From Spirochaetota bacterium (GTDB lineage Bacteria > Spirochaetota > Spirochaetia > Treponematales > UBA12059), in contig JAPLSN010000021.1 of NCBI GenBank assembly GCA_026398615.1, positions 1 through 64,000 on the forward strand: a stretch of 64,000 nt of DNA, in the 5' to 3' direction. Of the stretch, positions 44,377-53,273 are shown piece by piece; positions within the stretch are counted from its first letter, which is position 1; each line of letters begins with the position of its first letter. The translations under genes were made by a program, and so were the position numbers. The notes below the pieces were generated by a model. That model did no database searches. It saw only the letters and a program-made list of their open reading frames with translations, and was not told where the DNA came from.

Positions 44377-46176
44377 ATGTTGAAGGAATTCCGCACCCTA
44401 GCTCCTTATCTGAAGCGACACCGATCCAAGTACCTCGCGGGCCTCGCCTGTCTCGTCGCGGTCGATGCCGCCCAGATCTCGGTACCGCAGTTCGTGAAGC
44501 ACGCCGTGGATTCCCTCTCCACCGGGATCTTCGACCGGGGCGTGATCCTCGCTTCCGCGCTCTCGATCGTCGGGGTGGCGGTCATCGTCAGCTCCGGCCG
44601 CTTCCTCTGGCGCTACTTCATCCACGGCTCGTCGCGCAGGATCGAGGCCGCGCTCCGCGACGCGCTGTTCTCGCGGCTCCTGCTCCTGCCGCCCTCCTTC
44701 TTCCAGCGCAACAAGACCGGCGACCTCATGGCCAGGGCGACGAACGACATGCAAGCCGTCAGGATGGCCACGGGAATGGGCCTGGTCTCCTTCGTGGACG
44801 GCGCATTCATGTCGGTGGCGATCCTGGTCATCATGTTCGCGGGCAACCCGCGGATCGCGCTCCTGACGATCGCGCCGCTTCCCGTCGTGACCGTCCTCAT
44901 CATCATTTTCGGGCGCTTGGTCGGCCAACGTTTCAAGCGCGCGCAGGAACTGTACTCCCGCCTGAGCGACATAGCCCAGGAAACCCTCCAGGGCATACGC
45001 GTCGTGAAGTCATTCGTGAAGGAAGACCACTTCGCGGCGAAATTCGCGGAGGCGAACGACAGGTACTCCGATTCGTCCATGTCGCTGGTCAAGATTTTCG
45101 GGTTCTTCTTCCCGTTCATCGCCTTCCTGGCCGGGATCACCAACCTTATCCTCATCGGGGCCGGCGGGATGGCCGTCCTCGAAAACCGCATGACCCCCGG
45201 CGACATCGTCGCGATGCTCGCCTACCTGGAAATGCTCATCTGGCCGATGCTCGGCGCGGGCTTCACCGTCAACATGCTCCAGCGCGGCGCCGCGTCCCTC
45301 AAGCGGATCAACGAGATCCTCGACGAGCCGCCCGAGGCGTACGCGCCGGCGGCTCATGCCTCCGGGGACGGAACGGCCTCGAGTTCCGGGCCGATAGCGA
45401 GATCGCCGGGCCCCGGGATAGAGACGAAGGACCTGTCCTACACGTACCCGGGGGCCGCGGAGCCCTCCCTGCGCGGCGTCAGCCTGGCGATTCCGCCGGG
45501 CTCCACGGTGGGAGTGCTCGGGCGCGTCGGATCCGGGAAATCCACCCTGCTCAGGATACTCGCGCGGATCGCCGAACCGCCCGAGGGCACGGTCTTCGTG
45601 GACGGCTGCGACGCGCTGGACATGCCGCTCGAAGCGCTCAGGTCGATCTTCGGCTTCGTCCCCCAGGACACCTTCCTCTTTTCCGATACGGTCCGCGCCA
45701 ACGTGCTGTTCGGGAAGCCGGGGGCCGGGCAGGAAGCCTTCGCGGAAGCCGTCCGGATCAGCGCGCTCGAACGCGACGCCGCCGGTTTCAGGGACGGCTG
45801 GGACACCGTGGTCGGTGAAAAGGGCCTCACGCTTTCCGGAGGGCAGAAACAGCGGATAGCCATCGCCCGTGCCCTGGTCGTCGACCCGGAGGTCCTCGTG
45901 CTCGACGACGCCCTCTCGGCGGTGGACGTGGAAACCGAGGAAGCCATCCTGGAAGCCCTTCTCGCGAAGCGGAAGGGGAGGACCAACCTCATCGTGTCGA
46001 ACAGGGTCTCGACCCTCAGGAACGCCGATTTCGTCGTCGTCTTCGAGGACGGGTCCATTTCGGAATCGGGAACCCACGACGAACTCGTCCGGCGCGACGG
46101 GTTCTACGCCGAGATCGCCCGCCTGCAGGCCCTGTCCGCGGGAGGCATCGCGGCCGCAAGGGCACCGGGAGCCTGA
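44377..46176 (+). CDS. ABC exporter half-transporter, degenerate-site subunit
   Basis: Type IV ABC exporter half, 599 residues: six membrane helices (to about 320) and a nucleotide-binding domain with Walker A GRVGSGKST, signature LSGGQKQR and Walker B VLVLDDALS. The catalytic Glu after Walker B is replaced by Asp (LDDALS), while the signature is canonical. This is the pattern of the TM287/BmrC-type subunit in heterodimeric exporters. An alanine/serine-rich linker of about 25 residues joins the domains. The partner follows after 2 nt. Substrate unknown; lipids or drugs are usual. Confidence 0.93.
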   Translation: MLKEFRTLAPYLKRHRSKYLAGLACLVAVDAAQISVPQFVKHAVDSLSTGIFDRGVILASALSIVGVAVIVSSGRFLWRYFIHGSSRRIEAALRDALFSRLLLLPPSFFQRNKTGDLMARATNDMQAVRMATGMGLVSFVDGAFMSVAILVIMFAGNPRIALLTIAPLPVVTVLIIIFGRLVGQRFKRAQELYSRLSDIAQETLQGIRVVKSFVKEDHFAAKFAEANDRYSDSSMSLVKIFGFFFPFIAFLAGITNLILIGAGGMAVLENRMTPGDIVAMLAYLEMLIWPMLGAGFTVNMLQRGAASLKRINEILDEPPEAYAPAAHASGDGTASSSGPIARSPGPGIETKDLSYTYPGAAEPSLRGVSLAIPPGSTVGVLGRVGSGKSTLLRILARIAEPPEGTVFVDGCDALDMPLEALRSIFGFVPQDTFLFSDTVRANVLFGKPGAGQEAFAEAVRISALERDAAGFRDGWDTVVGEKGLTLSGGQKQRIAIARALVVDPEVLVLDDALSAVDVETEEAILEALLAKRKGRTNLIVSNRVSTLRNADFVVVFEDGSISESGTHDELVRRDGFYAEIARLQALSAGGIAAARAPGA

Positions 46177-46178
46177 TC

Positions 46179-48332
46179 ATGGCCGAATATTTCGAAACCG
46201 ACGAGATCACGAAGGGATACGATCCCGAGATTTTTTCGCGCATCATGCGCTATGCCGGCCGCTACACCGGCCTCGTGGCCGCCGCCTTTTTCGCGCTCGC
46301 CCTGGCGACCGCGGGCGAACTTTTCCTGCCGGTGCTGGTGCGCGGCACCATCGACGACGCGATCATGGCCTCGTACGCATCCGCAGGCGACGTGGAACCG
46401 ATGGTCGCTAGGGCTCTCGGCATCGGGGAACGGACGCCTCGGGCCAACGGAAGATCCTACGTCCAGCGGGGAAGGCTCGAACGGCTCACCGCCGTCCAGC
46501 GGGCCGATCTCACGGCGCGGGGTCTCCTTTCGGAAGAGCGGCTCTACGTCTTCAGGCTCGATCCGGGGGAGGTCCGCGACGCCGCCGTTCGATCCGGCGC
46601 CAGCTTCCTTCCGGGCGATTCGTGGGCCGTCCTGCCGCAGGCGGTCCTCGCCGGCCTGCCTGCCGCCGAAGCGAGGATCATCCGCGCCCGCGACGCACGG
46701 GCGATCCTCGAGAACCTGGCCATGTTCCTCGCGGCCCTCGTCGTCGTGCTCGCCGCGACCTTCGCCCAGACCTGGCTGTCGAGCCTCGTCGGCCAGCGCG
46801 TCATGAAGGACATGAGGCTCGAACTGTTCCGGCACGTCACGGGCCAGTCGCTTTCGTACCTGTCCAGGCAGCCTGTCGGGAGGCTCGTGACGAGAATGAC
46901 GAGCGACGTGGAGACGATCAACGAGTTCTTCACGAGCGTCGTCGTCTCGTTCGCGAAAGACCTGTCGCTCATGGTCGGCGTCCTCGTGGTCCTCGTCTCG
47001 CTCGACATCGCCCTCGGGTTCGCCGTCCTCTGCACGCTCCCGCCCGTCCTCGTCCTCACCATGCTCGCGCGGACGAAGGCGCGCGACGCGTTCCGCCGCC
47101 AGCGTACCTGGCTTTCGAGGGTGAACGCGTACATCTCCGAACACCTCTCGGGTTTTTCGGTCGTGAAGCTCTTCGCCGCGGAGCGGCGCTGCGCCGCCGA
47201 GTTCGAGGACCGCGACCGGGAGCTCATGAAAGCCAACCTGGGCGAGATGTACGTCTTCGCCACCTTCCGGCCGCTCGTGGATTTTTTCTCGTCGCTGTCC
47301 CTTGCAGTCATCATCTGGCTCGGTTCGTCGTTCTTCGCCTCCGGCCACCTGACCCTCGGCACCCTCATCGCGTTCGTGAACCTCATCCGCATGTTCTACT
47401 CGCCGGTGCAGGACATCGCCGAGAAATACACGATCCTCCAGAGCGCGATGGCGGGCGGCGAGCGGGTATTCAAGCTGCTGGACGATTCCGACCGGATCCC
47501 CGACGAGCCGAAGCGATCCCTCCCCGTCCCGGTGCGCGGATCCATCGAATTCGACCGCGTCTGGTTCGCGTACAAGAAGGGCGAGTGGGTCCTCAGGGAC
47601 GTGAGCTTCGAGGTGGCGCCCGGCGAGATGGTCGCCATCGTCGGCTACACGGGCGCGGGCAAGACCACGATCGCCAACCTGCTTTCGAGGATGTGGGACG
47701 CTGATTCCGGCGAGATACGGCTCGACGGCGTTCCCGTCAGGGACCTGCCCGTCGCCGACCTGCGCCGGGCGGTAAGGCCCGTCCTCCAGGACGTGTTCCT
47801 GTTTTCCGGCGACATCGGCGAGAACATCCGGCTCGGCGCGCCGATCGACGATGCGGCCGTGCAACGCGCCGCCATCGCGGTGGGTGCGGATTCCTTCGTC
47901 GAATCACTGCCCGGCGGATACCGGACCGACCTTTCGGAAGGTGGAGGCAACATCTCGACGGGCCAGCGCCAGCTCCTTTCCTTCGCGCGGGTCGTCGCCC
48001 ACGACCCGGCGGTGATCGTCCTCGACGAGGCGACGAGCTCGGTGGACACCGAGACGGAAAAGCTCGTGCAGCGAGGCCTTTCGGAGATGCTCAAGGGCAG
48101 GACAAGCCTGGTCATCGCGCACCGGCTTTCGACGATACGGCACGCCGACAGGATACTCGTGCTCGCGGGGGGCGGGATCGTCGAGCAGGGTGGGCACGAT
48201 GAACTCATGGCCGCGCGGGGAGCGTACTTCGACCTCTACCGGCTCCAGTACGAGAAGGCGACGCGGGCGTCGGCTCGCGGGGAGGCGTCGGGACACGGCG
48301 ACGCCCCGGGAGGCGACGCGGCATGGCACTGA
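46179..48332 (+). CDS. ABC exporter half-transporter, catalytic-site subunit with periplasmic insertion
   Basis: Partner ABC exporter half, 717 residues. The NBD has Walker A GYTGAGKTT and an intact Walker B IVLDEATSS, but a degenerate signature ISTGQRQ in place of LSGGQ; together with the preceding subunit this gives one competent and one degenerate ATP site. About 110 extra residues lie between membrane helices 1 and 2 (roughly 65-180), placing a soluble domain on the outer face of the membrane. The last 25 residues are Gly/Ala-rich. The next gene overlaps its end by 10 nt. Confidence 0.93.
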   Translation: MAEYFETDEITKGYDPEIFSRIMRYAGRYTGLVAAAFFALALATAGELFLPVLVRGTIDDAIMASYASAGDVEPMVARALGIGERTPRANGRSYVQRGRLERLTAVQRADLTARGLLSEERLYVFRLDPGEVRDAAVRSGASFLPGDSWAVLPQAVLAGLPAAEARIIRARDARAILENLAMFLAALVVVLAATFAQTWLSSLVGQRVMKDMRLELFRHVTGQSLSYLSRQPVGRLVTRMTSDVETINEFFTSVVVSFAKDLSLMVGVLVVLVSLDIALGFAVLCTLPPVLVLTMLARTKARDAFRRQRTWLSRVNAYISEHLSGFSVVKLFAAERRCAAEFEDRDRELMKANLGEMYVFATFRPLVDFFSSLSLAVIIWLGSSFFASGHLTLGTLIAFVNLIRMFYSPVQDIAEKYTILQSAMAGGERVFKLLDDSDRIPDEPKRSLPVPVRGSIEFDRVWFAYKKGEWVLRDVSFEVAPGEMVAIVGYTGAGKTTIANLLSRMWDADSGEIRLDGVPVRDLPVADLRRAVRPVLQDVFLFSGDIGENIRLGAPIDDAAVQRAAIAVGADSFVESLPGGYRTDLSEGGGNISTGQRQLLSFARVVAHDPAVIVLDEATSSVDTETEKLVQRGLSEMLKGRTSLVIAHRLSTIRHADRILVLAGGGIVEQGGHDELMAARGAYFDLYRLQYEKATRASARGEASGHGDAPGGDAAWH

Positions 48333-49819
48333 AGGTTGCGGCCGTCGCGGTGCCGAAAACGCTCGAAGAACTCGAGCGGAGTTTTGCCGAGGCTTCGAAG
48401 GGGACATGTTCGTTCAGCGGCTACGTCGACCTCTCGGCGGCCCTCGAGGGAATCGCCGCGCACCGGCCCGATCTGGTCGTCATCGACGAATCGTACCGGA
48501 AGCGGGACGGGATCGACCCGGTGGAGCACATCCGCCTGACCTGCCCCGACTGCGCCATCGTCCTGGCAGTCTCCCGCGGCGGTCTGACCGCGGACGTCGA
48601 GATGATGAAGGCCGGCGCCTACGATTACCTCCAGCTCCCGCTCTGGGACGGGAGGGTCCGCAAGCTCATCGACGAGATTTCCGAGAGATCCGCGACCGCC
48701 AGCGAGAACCGCGAACTCATCGAGGCGATGGCCGGCAGGTCGCAGCACATCGTGTCCCACAGCCCCGAGATGGAGCGCGTGCTCTCGCTGGCTGCCCGCG
48801 CCGCCGCGAGCGACGCGACGATCCTCATCAAGGGCGAGAGCGGCACGGGGAAGGAGCTCGTCGCGCGCGCCATCCACCTACTTGGCCCGCGCAGGCACAA
48901 GCCTTTCGTCATCGTCAACATCGCCGCCCTGAGCGAGAACCTCATCGAAAGCGAGCTCTTCGGGCACGTCAAGGGCTCCTTCACCGGCGCCATGAACGAC
49001 AGGCAGGGACGCTTCGAGCTCGCGGACGGTGGAACGCTCTTCATCGACGAGATCGGCGAGGTGCCGGAGGGCATCCAGGTCAAGCTTCTGCGCGTACTGC
49101 AGTTCGGAACCTACGAGCGCGTCGGCGACAACGTCACCAGGAATGCCGACGTACGCATCATCGCCGCGACCAACAGGCGGCTCGACGATGCCGTGATCTC
49201 GGGGAAATTCCGGGCCGACCTGTACTACCGGATCAACGTCGTCCCCGTCGCGATCCCGCCGCTTCGCGACCATCGCGCCGACATCCCCTTCCTCATCGAG
49301 CACTTCATGAAGAAGCATGCCGAGAAGAACGGGAAGGTCGTGCGCGGGATCACCGCGGAAGCCGTGGCGAGGATCATGAAGTACTTTTTCCCGGGAAACG
49401 TGCGGGAGCTCGAGAACTTCATCGAGCGCGGCGTGGTGCTCGCCCGGGGGGACCTCCTGTCGGAGACCGAGGTATTCCCGCCCGATATCGAGGGGCCGTT
49501 CGCGGAAGCCGAGAGGGTCGGGAACGCTCCGGCCGACCAGGCGGGGAACCGCTTCGGTCCGGAGGGGAATCGTCCGGAAATGCCGTCGGCCAGGGGGGTC
49601 GCATCGCGCCGGGGCTACGGGGACGCGATGCACGATTTCGAGCGGATCCTGCTCGCGGAAGCCCTCTCGAAGACCTCAGGCAACGTGAGCGCCGCGGCCC
49701 GTGCCCTGGGGGTCGGCGAGCGCAGACTTCGGTACCGGATGCGTCTGCTCGGGATCGACGGCAGGAACGGGCCGGGCGACGGGGGGGCGGCGGCGGAGGA
49801 AATTCCCGAGGATCTGTGA
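48323..49819 (+). CDS. Sigma-54-type AAA+ transcriptional regulator with degenerate receiver
   Basis: NtrC-like regulator of 498 residues: receiver-like domain (1-120), AAA+ domain (about 140-370; Walker A GESGTGKE, Walker B GGTLFIDEIGE) and a Fis-type helix-turn-helix at the end (SGNVSAAARALGVGERRLRYRM). The receiver keeps an Asp in VVIDES but lacks the N-terminal acidic pair and the conserved Lys, so classical phosphorylation is doubtful. The sigma-54 contact loop reads GSFTGA instead of GAFTGA. Overlap with the ABC gene suggests it is expressed with, and may control, the exporter. Confidence 0.88.
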   Translation: MALKVAAVAVPKTLEELERSFAEASKGTCSFSGYVDLSAALEGIAAHRPDLVVIDESYRKRDGIDPVEHIRLTCPDCAIVLAVSRGGLTADVEMMKAGAYDYLQLPLWDGRVRKLIDEISERSATASENRELIEAMAGRSQHIVSHSPEMERVLSLAARAAASDATILIKGESGTGKELVARAIHLLGPRRHKPFVIVNIAALSENLIESELFGHVKGSFTGAMNDRQGRFELADGGTLFIDEIGEVPEGIQVKLLRVLQFGTYERVGDNVTRNADVRIIAATNRRLDDAVISGKFRADLYYRINVVPVAIPPLRDHRADIPFLIEHFMKKHAEKNGKVVRGITAEAVARIMKYFFPGNVRELENFIERGVVLARGDLLSETEVFPPDIEGPFAEAERVGNAPADQAGNRFGPEGNRPEMPSARGVASRRGYGDAMHDFERILLAEALSKTSGNVSAAARALGVGERRLRYRMRLLGIDGRNGPGDGGAAAEEIPEDL

Positions 49820-49838
49820 AAATGCCGCTTTTCGGACC

Positions 49839-50417
49839 TCAGAAGCCGCCCAGGAATTCCTGGCGGCGGATCTCTTCGGCGGATTCCAGCGACGAACTTT
49901 CCGCGGCGAGGGCGTTGAGGGTTTCGAGGGCGATGTACTTGACGGAGAGCGGGCGTTCGATCGAGAGCCGTACGCTCCCGTCCGTCCACACGGTTTCCGA
50001 GGGCGAAAGGCCCGCGGGCTTGCCGTATTTCCCGGCGAGTTCCGTGAACACCGAGTAATGGTCGACGAATGACCTGTTCAGCTCGAAGATCATCACGAAT
50101 AGTTTCCCGTCGTAGAACTGGAAGAAAGCCCTCCGCACGTAGGAGAGGCCCGAAACCTCGATGATGGACTCGTTCGGCCGCCTGAGGAGCGAGACGTCGG
50201 GCTCGCCGCGGTATTCGAAGAGCGGATCGCCCTTGAGAGCGGACTCGACTGCCGCAAAATCCATGCCGAGCTCGAACCCGCGGAAGCCTTGCGGAAGCGC
50301 TTTTGCCTCCCCGGTCGCGGCTGCCGTTCCTGCGGCGCCGGCCTGGCCGAATGACGGCGCCACGGCCGTCGAGACGAGGATGGCGAACGCGATGGCGGCG
50401 ATCATGCTGGCGCGCAT
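49839..50417 (-). CDS. Exported protein of unknown function (192 aa)
   Basis: Signal peptide (MIAAIAFAILVSTAVAPSFG) followed by a compact domain with GFRGFELGMDFAAVESAL at its start and FQFYDGKLFVMIF; that first motif is frequent in small bacterial periplasmic proteins whose family I cannot name. Third gene of the potassium channel operon, 12 nt after the cNMP-domain gene. It may be a periplasmic accessory of the channel, but nothing in the sequence proves this. Confidence 0.7.
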   Translation of the reverse strand: MRASMIAAIAFAILVSTAVAPSFGQAGAAGTAAATGEAKALPQGFRGFELGMDFAAVESALKGDPLFEYRGEPDVSLLRRPNESIIEVSGLSYVRRAFFQFYDGKLFVMIFELNRSFVDHYSVFTELAGKYGKPAGLSPSETVWTDGSVRLSIERPLSVKYIALETLNALAAESSSLESAEEIRRQEFLGGF

Positions 50418-50429
50418 CTTCCCGGCCGC

Positions 50430-50945
50430 CTATTTCGAGAGCGCTATGCTGAGCGCCGTGGAAAGCTTGAGGACGTCCTCGTTGCCCTTTCGGACGCGCG
50501 AGCTCAGGACGGCGGCGATGCGCCTGAGTACCTTGACGCCGAGAGTCGGCCTAGCCGCGCAGAGCGAGGCGAAATCCTCGCGGCTGATCTCGTAGAGGAC
50601 GCATTGCGAAGCGGCCGTGATCGTCGCGCTCCGCGGCTCGGCGCCGAACATGGCCATCTCGCCGAACACCGAGACGTGCTCTGCCTTGAGCTTGTTCATG
50701 GATTTCTCGGCCTGGCCGAAGCCTTTCCTGCCTATCTTGAGGGTAAGGTTCTTGGTGACGTCCACTTCGCCCTCGACGAAAAGATACATCGTCTCGCCGT
50801 TCTCCCCTTCGTGCATGATCGTCTCGCCGGTGTCGAAGGAGACGCGCCTGGCTATGTCGGCGACGGCTTCCAGCCCGGCGTCGTCGAGCTCGGACAGTAT
50901 GCCGATCTTCCTGAACCGTTCAAGCAGCGATGCGTGGTGGGCCAT
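50430..50945 (-). CDS. Stand-alone cyclic-nucleotide-binding domain protein
   Basis: Protein of 171 residues consisting of one cNMP-binding (CRP-like) domain: GETIMHEGENGETMYLFVEGEVDV and the phosphate-binding cassette FGEMAMFGAEPRSATITA with the key Glu and Arg. It lacks the DNA-binding helix-turn-helix of CRP. A 15-nt gap separates it from the potassium channel gene upstream, so it may be a separate cAMP-binding regulatory subunit of the channel. GGGAGGG lies about 8 nt before the ATG. Confidence 0.82.
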   Translation of the reverse strand: MAHHASLLERFRKIGILSELDDAGLEAVADIARRVSFDTGETIMHEGENGETMYLFVEGEVDVTKNLTLKIGRKGFGQAEKSMNKLKAEHVSVFGEMAMFGAEPRSATITAASQCVLYEISREDFASLCAARPTLGVKVLRRIAAVLSSRVRKGNEDVLKLSTALSIALSK

Positions 50946-50960
50946 GCTTTCGTCCCTCCC

Positions 50961-52181
50961 TCAACCGACCACGAACGCCACGTCGGAGTCCTTGATGACG
51001 TAGTCGGGGCCCGGGTTGATCTTCACGTCGCTCTGTCCCTTCATCTCGCCGGCGAGGTCGAACTCGGCTTCCTGGAACTTGCGCTTGATGAATGCGTCGA
51101 TGGCGCTCGCGTCGTCGGAGAGGAGGTCGTCGAGCGACATCTGCTTTTCGTGCGAGATGACGCCGATGAGCACGCCCTTGCCGTTCCGCAGGTACCATTC
51201 GGACGCCTCGACGAAGGGCTTGCCGACCAGCGGCTGGGGAATCTGCGATCGCCGCAGGCGCGACGGCAGGGACGGCGAGAGGATGGAGCGCGCGGCCTGC
51301 GGGATGCCGACGGACACGGCCGCGGAAGAGAGGAGGAAGCCCGAGAATTCCCCGTTCACGATGATGTCGTCGATGCCGGCCCGCTTGAGGTGCTGCTCGT
51401 TTTCCGGCTTGAGTATTTCCGCGCACACCTCGGTCTCGGAGTTGATCGACTTTATCGCGAAGCACGCGAGCACGGTGCGCTCGTCGGCATTGGTGAGGCT
51501 GTTCTCTCCCGAGGAGTCCGGAAGGAAGATGCAGGCCCTGGCGGACTGGGCCGACGCGCGCTTGAGCGCGGCTTCCTGCGTATGGTCGCCCCTGACAAAG
51601 CGAACGTCCAGCGCGGGATGCCTGGCCCTGAGCGCGTCGAACTGCTCGGGCTCCATCATGTTCAAGAGGACGATCGACGAATTCCTCGCGTCGCCCGCGG
51701 CGCCGATCGCGGACAGCACGTCGCTCCCGTGTTCGTTCCACCCGCCGATGATGATGTGGTTCTTGCCCTTCACGCTCTGCAAGCCTTTACCCTCCCGGAT
51801 CCTGCGCTCGACGAAGATGGACGCCACGGTTCCCGAAATGAGCGACGTGAGCACGACGCCCGCCAGGATGAGCACGATGCCGACGGCCTTTCCCATGTCC
51901 GACACGGGAACCTTGTCCCCGTACCCGACGGTGCCGATGGTGACGAAAGCCCACCAGATCCCATCGAACACCTTCCTGAACATCCCGTCGCCCGGCGTCC
52001 GCTCGATGAGGAACACCGCGGTGCCGAGGACGAAGGTGACGACGAAGAAAACCAGTACTAGCTTCGGGAGGCTGGAGCGGGTTATATCGCCGAGGAGTAT
52101 CGAAAAACGGCGATGGTTCCGCTGGAACCAGTCCGCGATACCCCCGCGCTCGTCGTTCGCCTGATGTTTCATGGGGTTCAT
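50961..52181 (-). CDS. Two-helix potassium channel with RCK/TrkA-N domain
   Basis: Ion channel of 406 residues. Two membrane helices (about 40-60 and 98-122) flank the pore helix and selectivity filter TVGYGD (residues 84-89), as in MthK. A TrkA-N/RCK Rossmann domain follows (HIIIGGWNEHG, with a Gly-rich loop), then a second RCK-like half to the end. K+ flux is probably gated by ligand binding to the RCK ring. It heads an operon with a cNMP-domain protein and an exported protein. The ATG is followed by a second in-frame Met at residue 4. Confidence 0.9.
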   Translation of the reverse strand: MNPMKHQANDERGGIADWFQRNHRRFSILLGDITRSSLPKLVLVFFVVTFVLGTAVFLIERTPGDGMFRKVFDGIWWAFVTIGTVGYGDKVPVSDMGKAVGIVLILAGVVLTSLISGTVASIFVERRIREGKGLQSVKGKNHIIIGGWNEHGSDVLSAIGAAGDARNSSIVLLNMMEPEQFDALRARHPALDVRFVRGDHTQEAALKRASAQSARACIFLPDSSGENSLTNADERTVLACFAIKSINSETEVCAEILKPENEQHLKRAGIDDIIVNGEFSGFLLSSAAVSVGIPQAARSILSPSLPSRLRRSQIPQPLVGKPFVEASEWYLRNGKGVLIGVISHEKQMSLDDLLSDDASAIDAFIKRKFQEAEFDLAGEMKGQSDVKINPGPDYVIKDSDVAFVVG

Positions 52182-52255
52182 GATCCTTCCCGTCGGCGGG
52201 ACCGCTTCCGGCGCGGACTCCGTCGCATAGAATATCGGCGCGGCCGCCGCGCTTA

Positions 52256-52284
52256 TTGACCGTAAATGGCTGCACGGGGAGAAT
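52256..52284 (+). promoter_or_regulatory. Promoter of the RluA-family gene (leaderless geometry)
   Basis: -35 TTGACC, 17-nt spacer, -10 GAGAAT, then 6 nt to the ATG. GGGGAG in this stretch could instead act as a Shine-Dalgarno sequence. Confidence 0.4.
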
Positions 52285-52290
52285 GTATCC

Positions 52291-53100
52291 ATGTTCGAGC
52301 TCCTTCCGCCCGATCCCGTGATCGTCTTCGAGAACGACGACGCGCTCGTCGCGTACAAGCCCTCGGGAATGCATACCTGCGGGTCCGGGATTTCCGGCGA
52401 TCCCACGCTCCTCGACTGGATCGTCTCCCTGCGGCCGGGGATCGGCGCGCTGGAGGGCCGGGGGGGACGGGAAGGAGGCCTCCTCCACCGGCTGGACCGG
52501 GACGCGTCCGGTCTCGTGGCCTTCGCGAAGAATGATCGGGCTTTCGCCTTCCTCGCCACGGCGGCGGGCGAAGGGCTTTTTTCCAAGTCCTACGATTTCC
52601 GTGCATGCCCGTCGGGCGCCGGGTTGCGGGGCTCGGCGCCTCAGCTCGCGTCGCCCGGCGGGATCGAGGCCGCGGCCTGGGCGGCGGCATCGACCGGCAT
52701 TGACGGGAGTACGCTCGCCTCCCTGGCCGCACTCGCGGTTTCCGGCGGCGGCTGCCTCGTGTCGTCGGTTTTCAGGGCATACGGTCCGCGGGGAGCGAAA
52801 GTCGCCTGCGCCGCGCCCGAGGGCATTCCCGCCAAGGGAGGGTGGGGAACCGTAGAATACTCGACGAGGATTCTGTCCGCGTCGTTCGACAGAAATGAAA
52901 AGGTCCTCGCCGGATCGGCTCGCCTGGCGCGGGGGTTCCGCCACCAGGTCCGCGCCCACCTCACATGGGTCGGACTGCCGCTCGATGGCGACCTGGTCTA
53001 CGGGGGACGGCGGGCCGACCGGCTCATGCTGCACGCCCGCGCCCTGGAATTCCCGGACCCGACCGGGTCCGGGACCGTATCCGTGCGTTTCCCGGAATAA
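52291..53100 (+). CDS. RluA-family RNA pseudouridine synthase
   Basis: Pseudouridine synthase of 269 residues. The catalytic Asp is in LHRLDRDASG (about residue 69), preceded by AYKPSGMHT and followed by the C-terminal RHQVRAHLTWVGLPLDGD block typical of RluA/RluC/RluD. It lacks an S4 domain. A low-complexity, alanine/glycine-rich stretch (about 108-145) lies between the two conserved halves. The target uridine in rRNA or tRNA cannot be read from the sequence. Divergent from the potassium channel operon. Confidence 0.85.
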   Translation: MFELLPPDPVIVFENDDALVAYKPSGMHTCGSGISGDPTLLDWIVSLRPGIGALEGRGGREGGLLHRLDRDASGLVAFAKNDRAFAFLATAAGEGLFSKSYDFRACPSGAGLRGSAPQLASPGGIEAAAWAAASTGIDGSTLASLAALAVSGGGCLVSSVFRAYGPRGAKVACAAPEGIPAKGGWGTVEYSTRILSASFDRNEKVLAGSARLARGFRHQVRAHLTWVGLPLDGDLVYGGRRADRLMLHARALEFPDPTGSGTVSVRFPE

Positions 53101-53273
53101 AAGCCGTCCGCGACGGGACTGATCTTGTAAACGGCCCCGTCCGGGGACGGAATGATGGCGCGAAAGCGCGGACGTCGATATACTTGATCCAGCGGATGAA
53201 AAAACCGGGAGGTCGACCGGGGGGAAAGCCTTCTCCTTCCGGAGCGATAGGGACGATGATCGACGGAGCGTGC

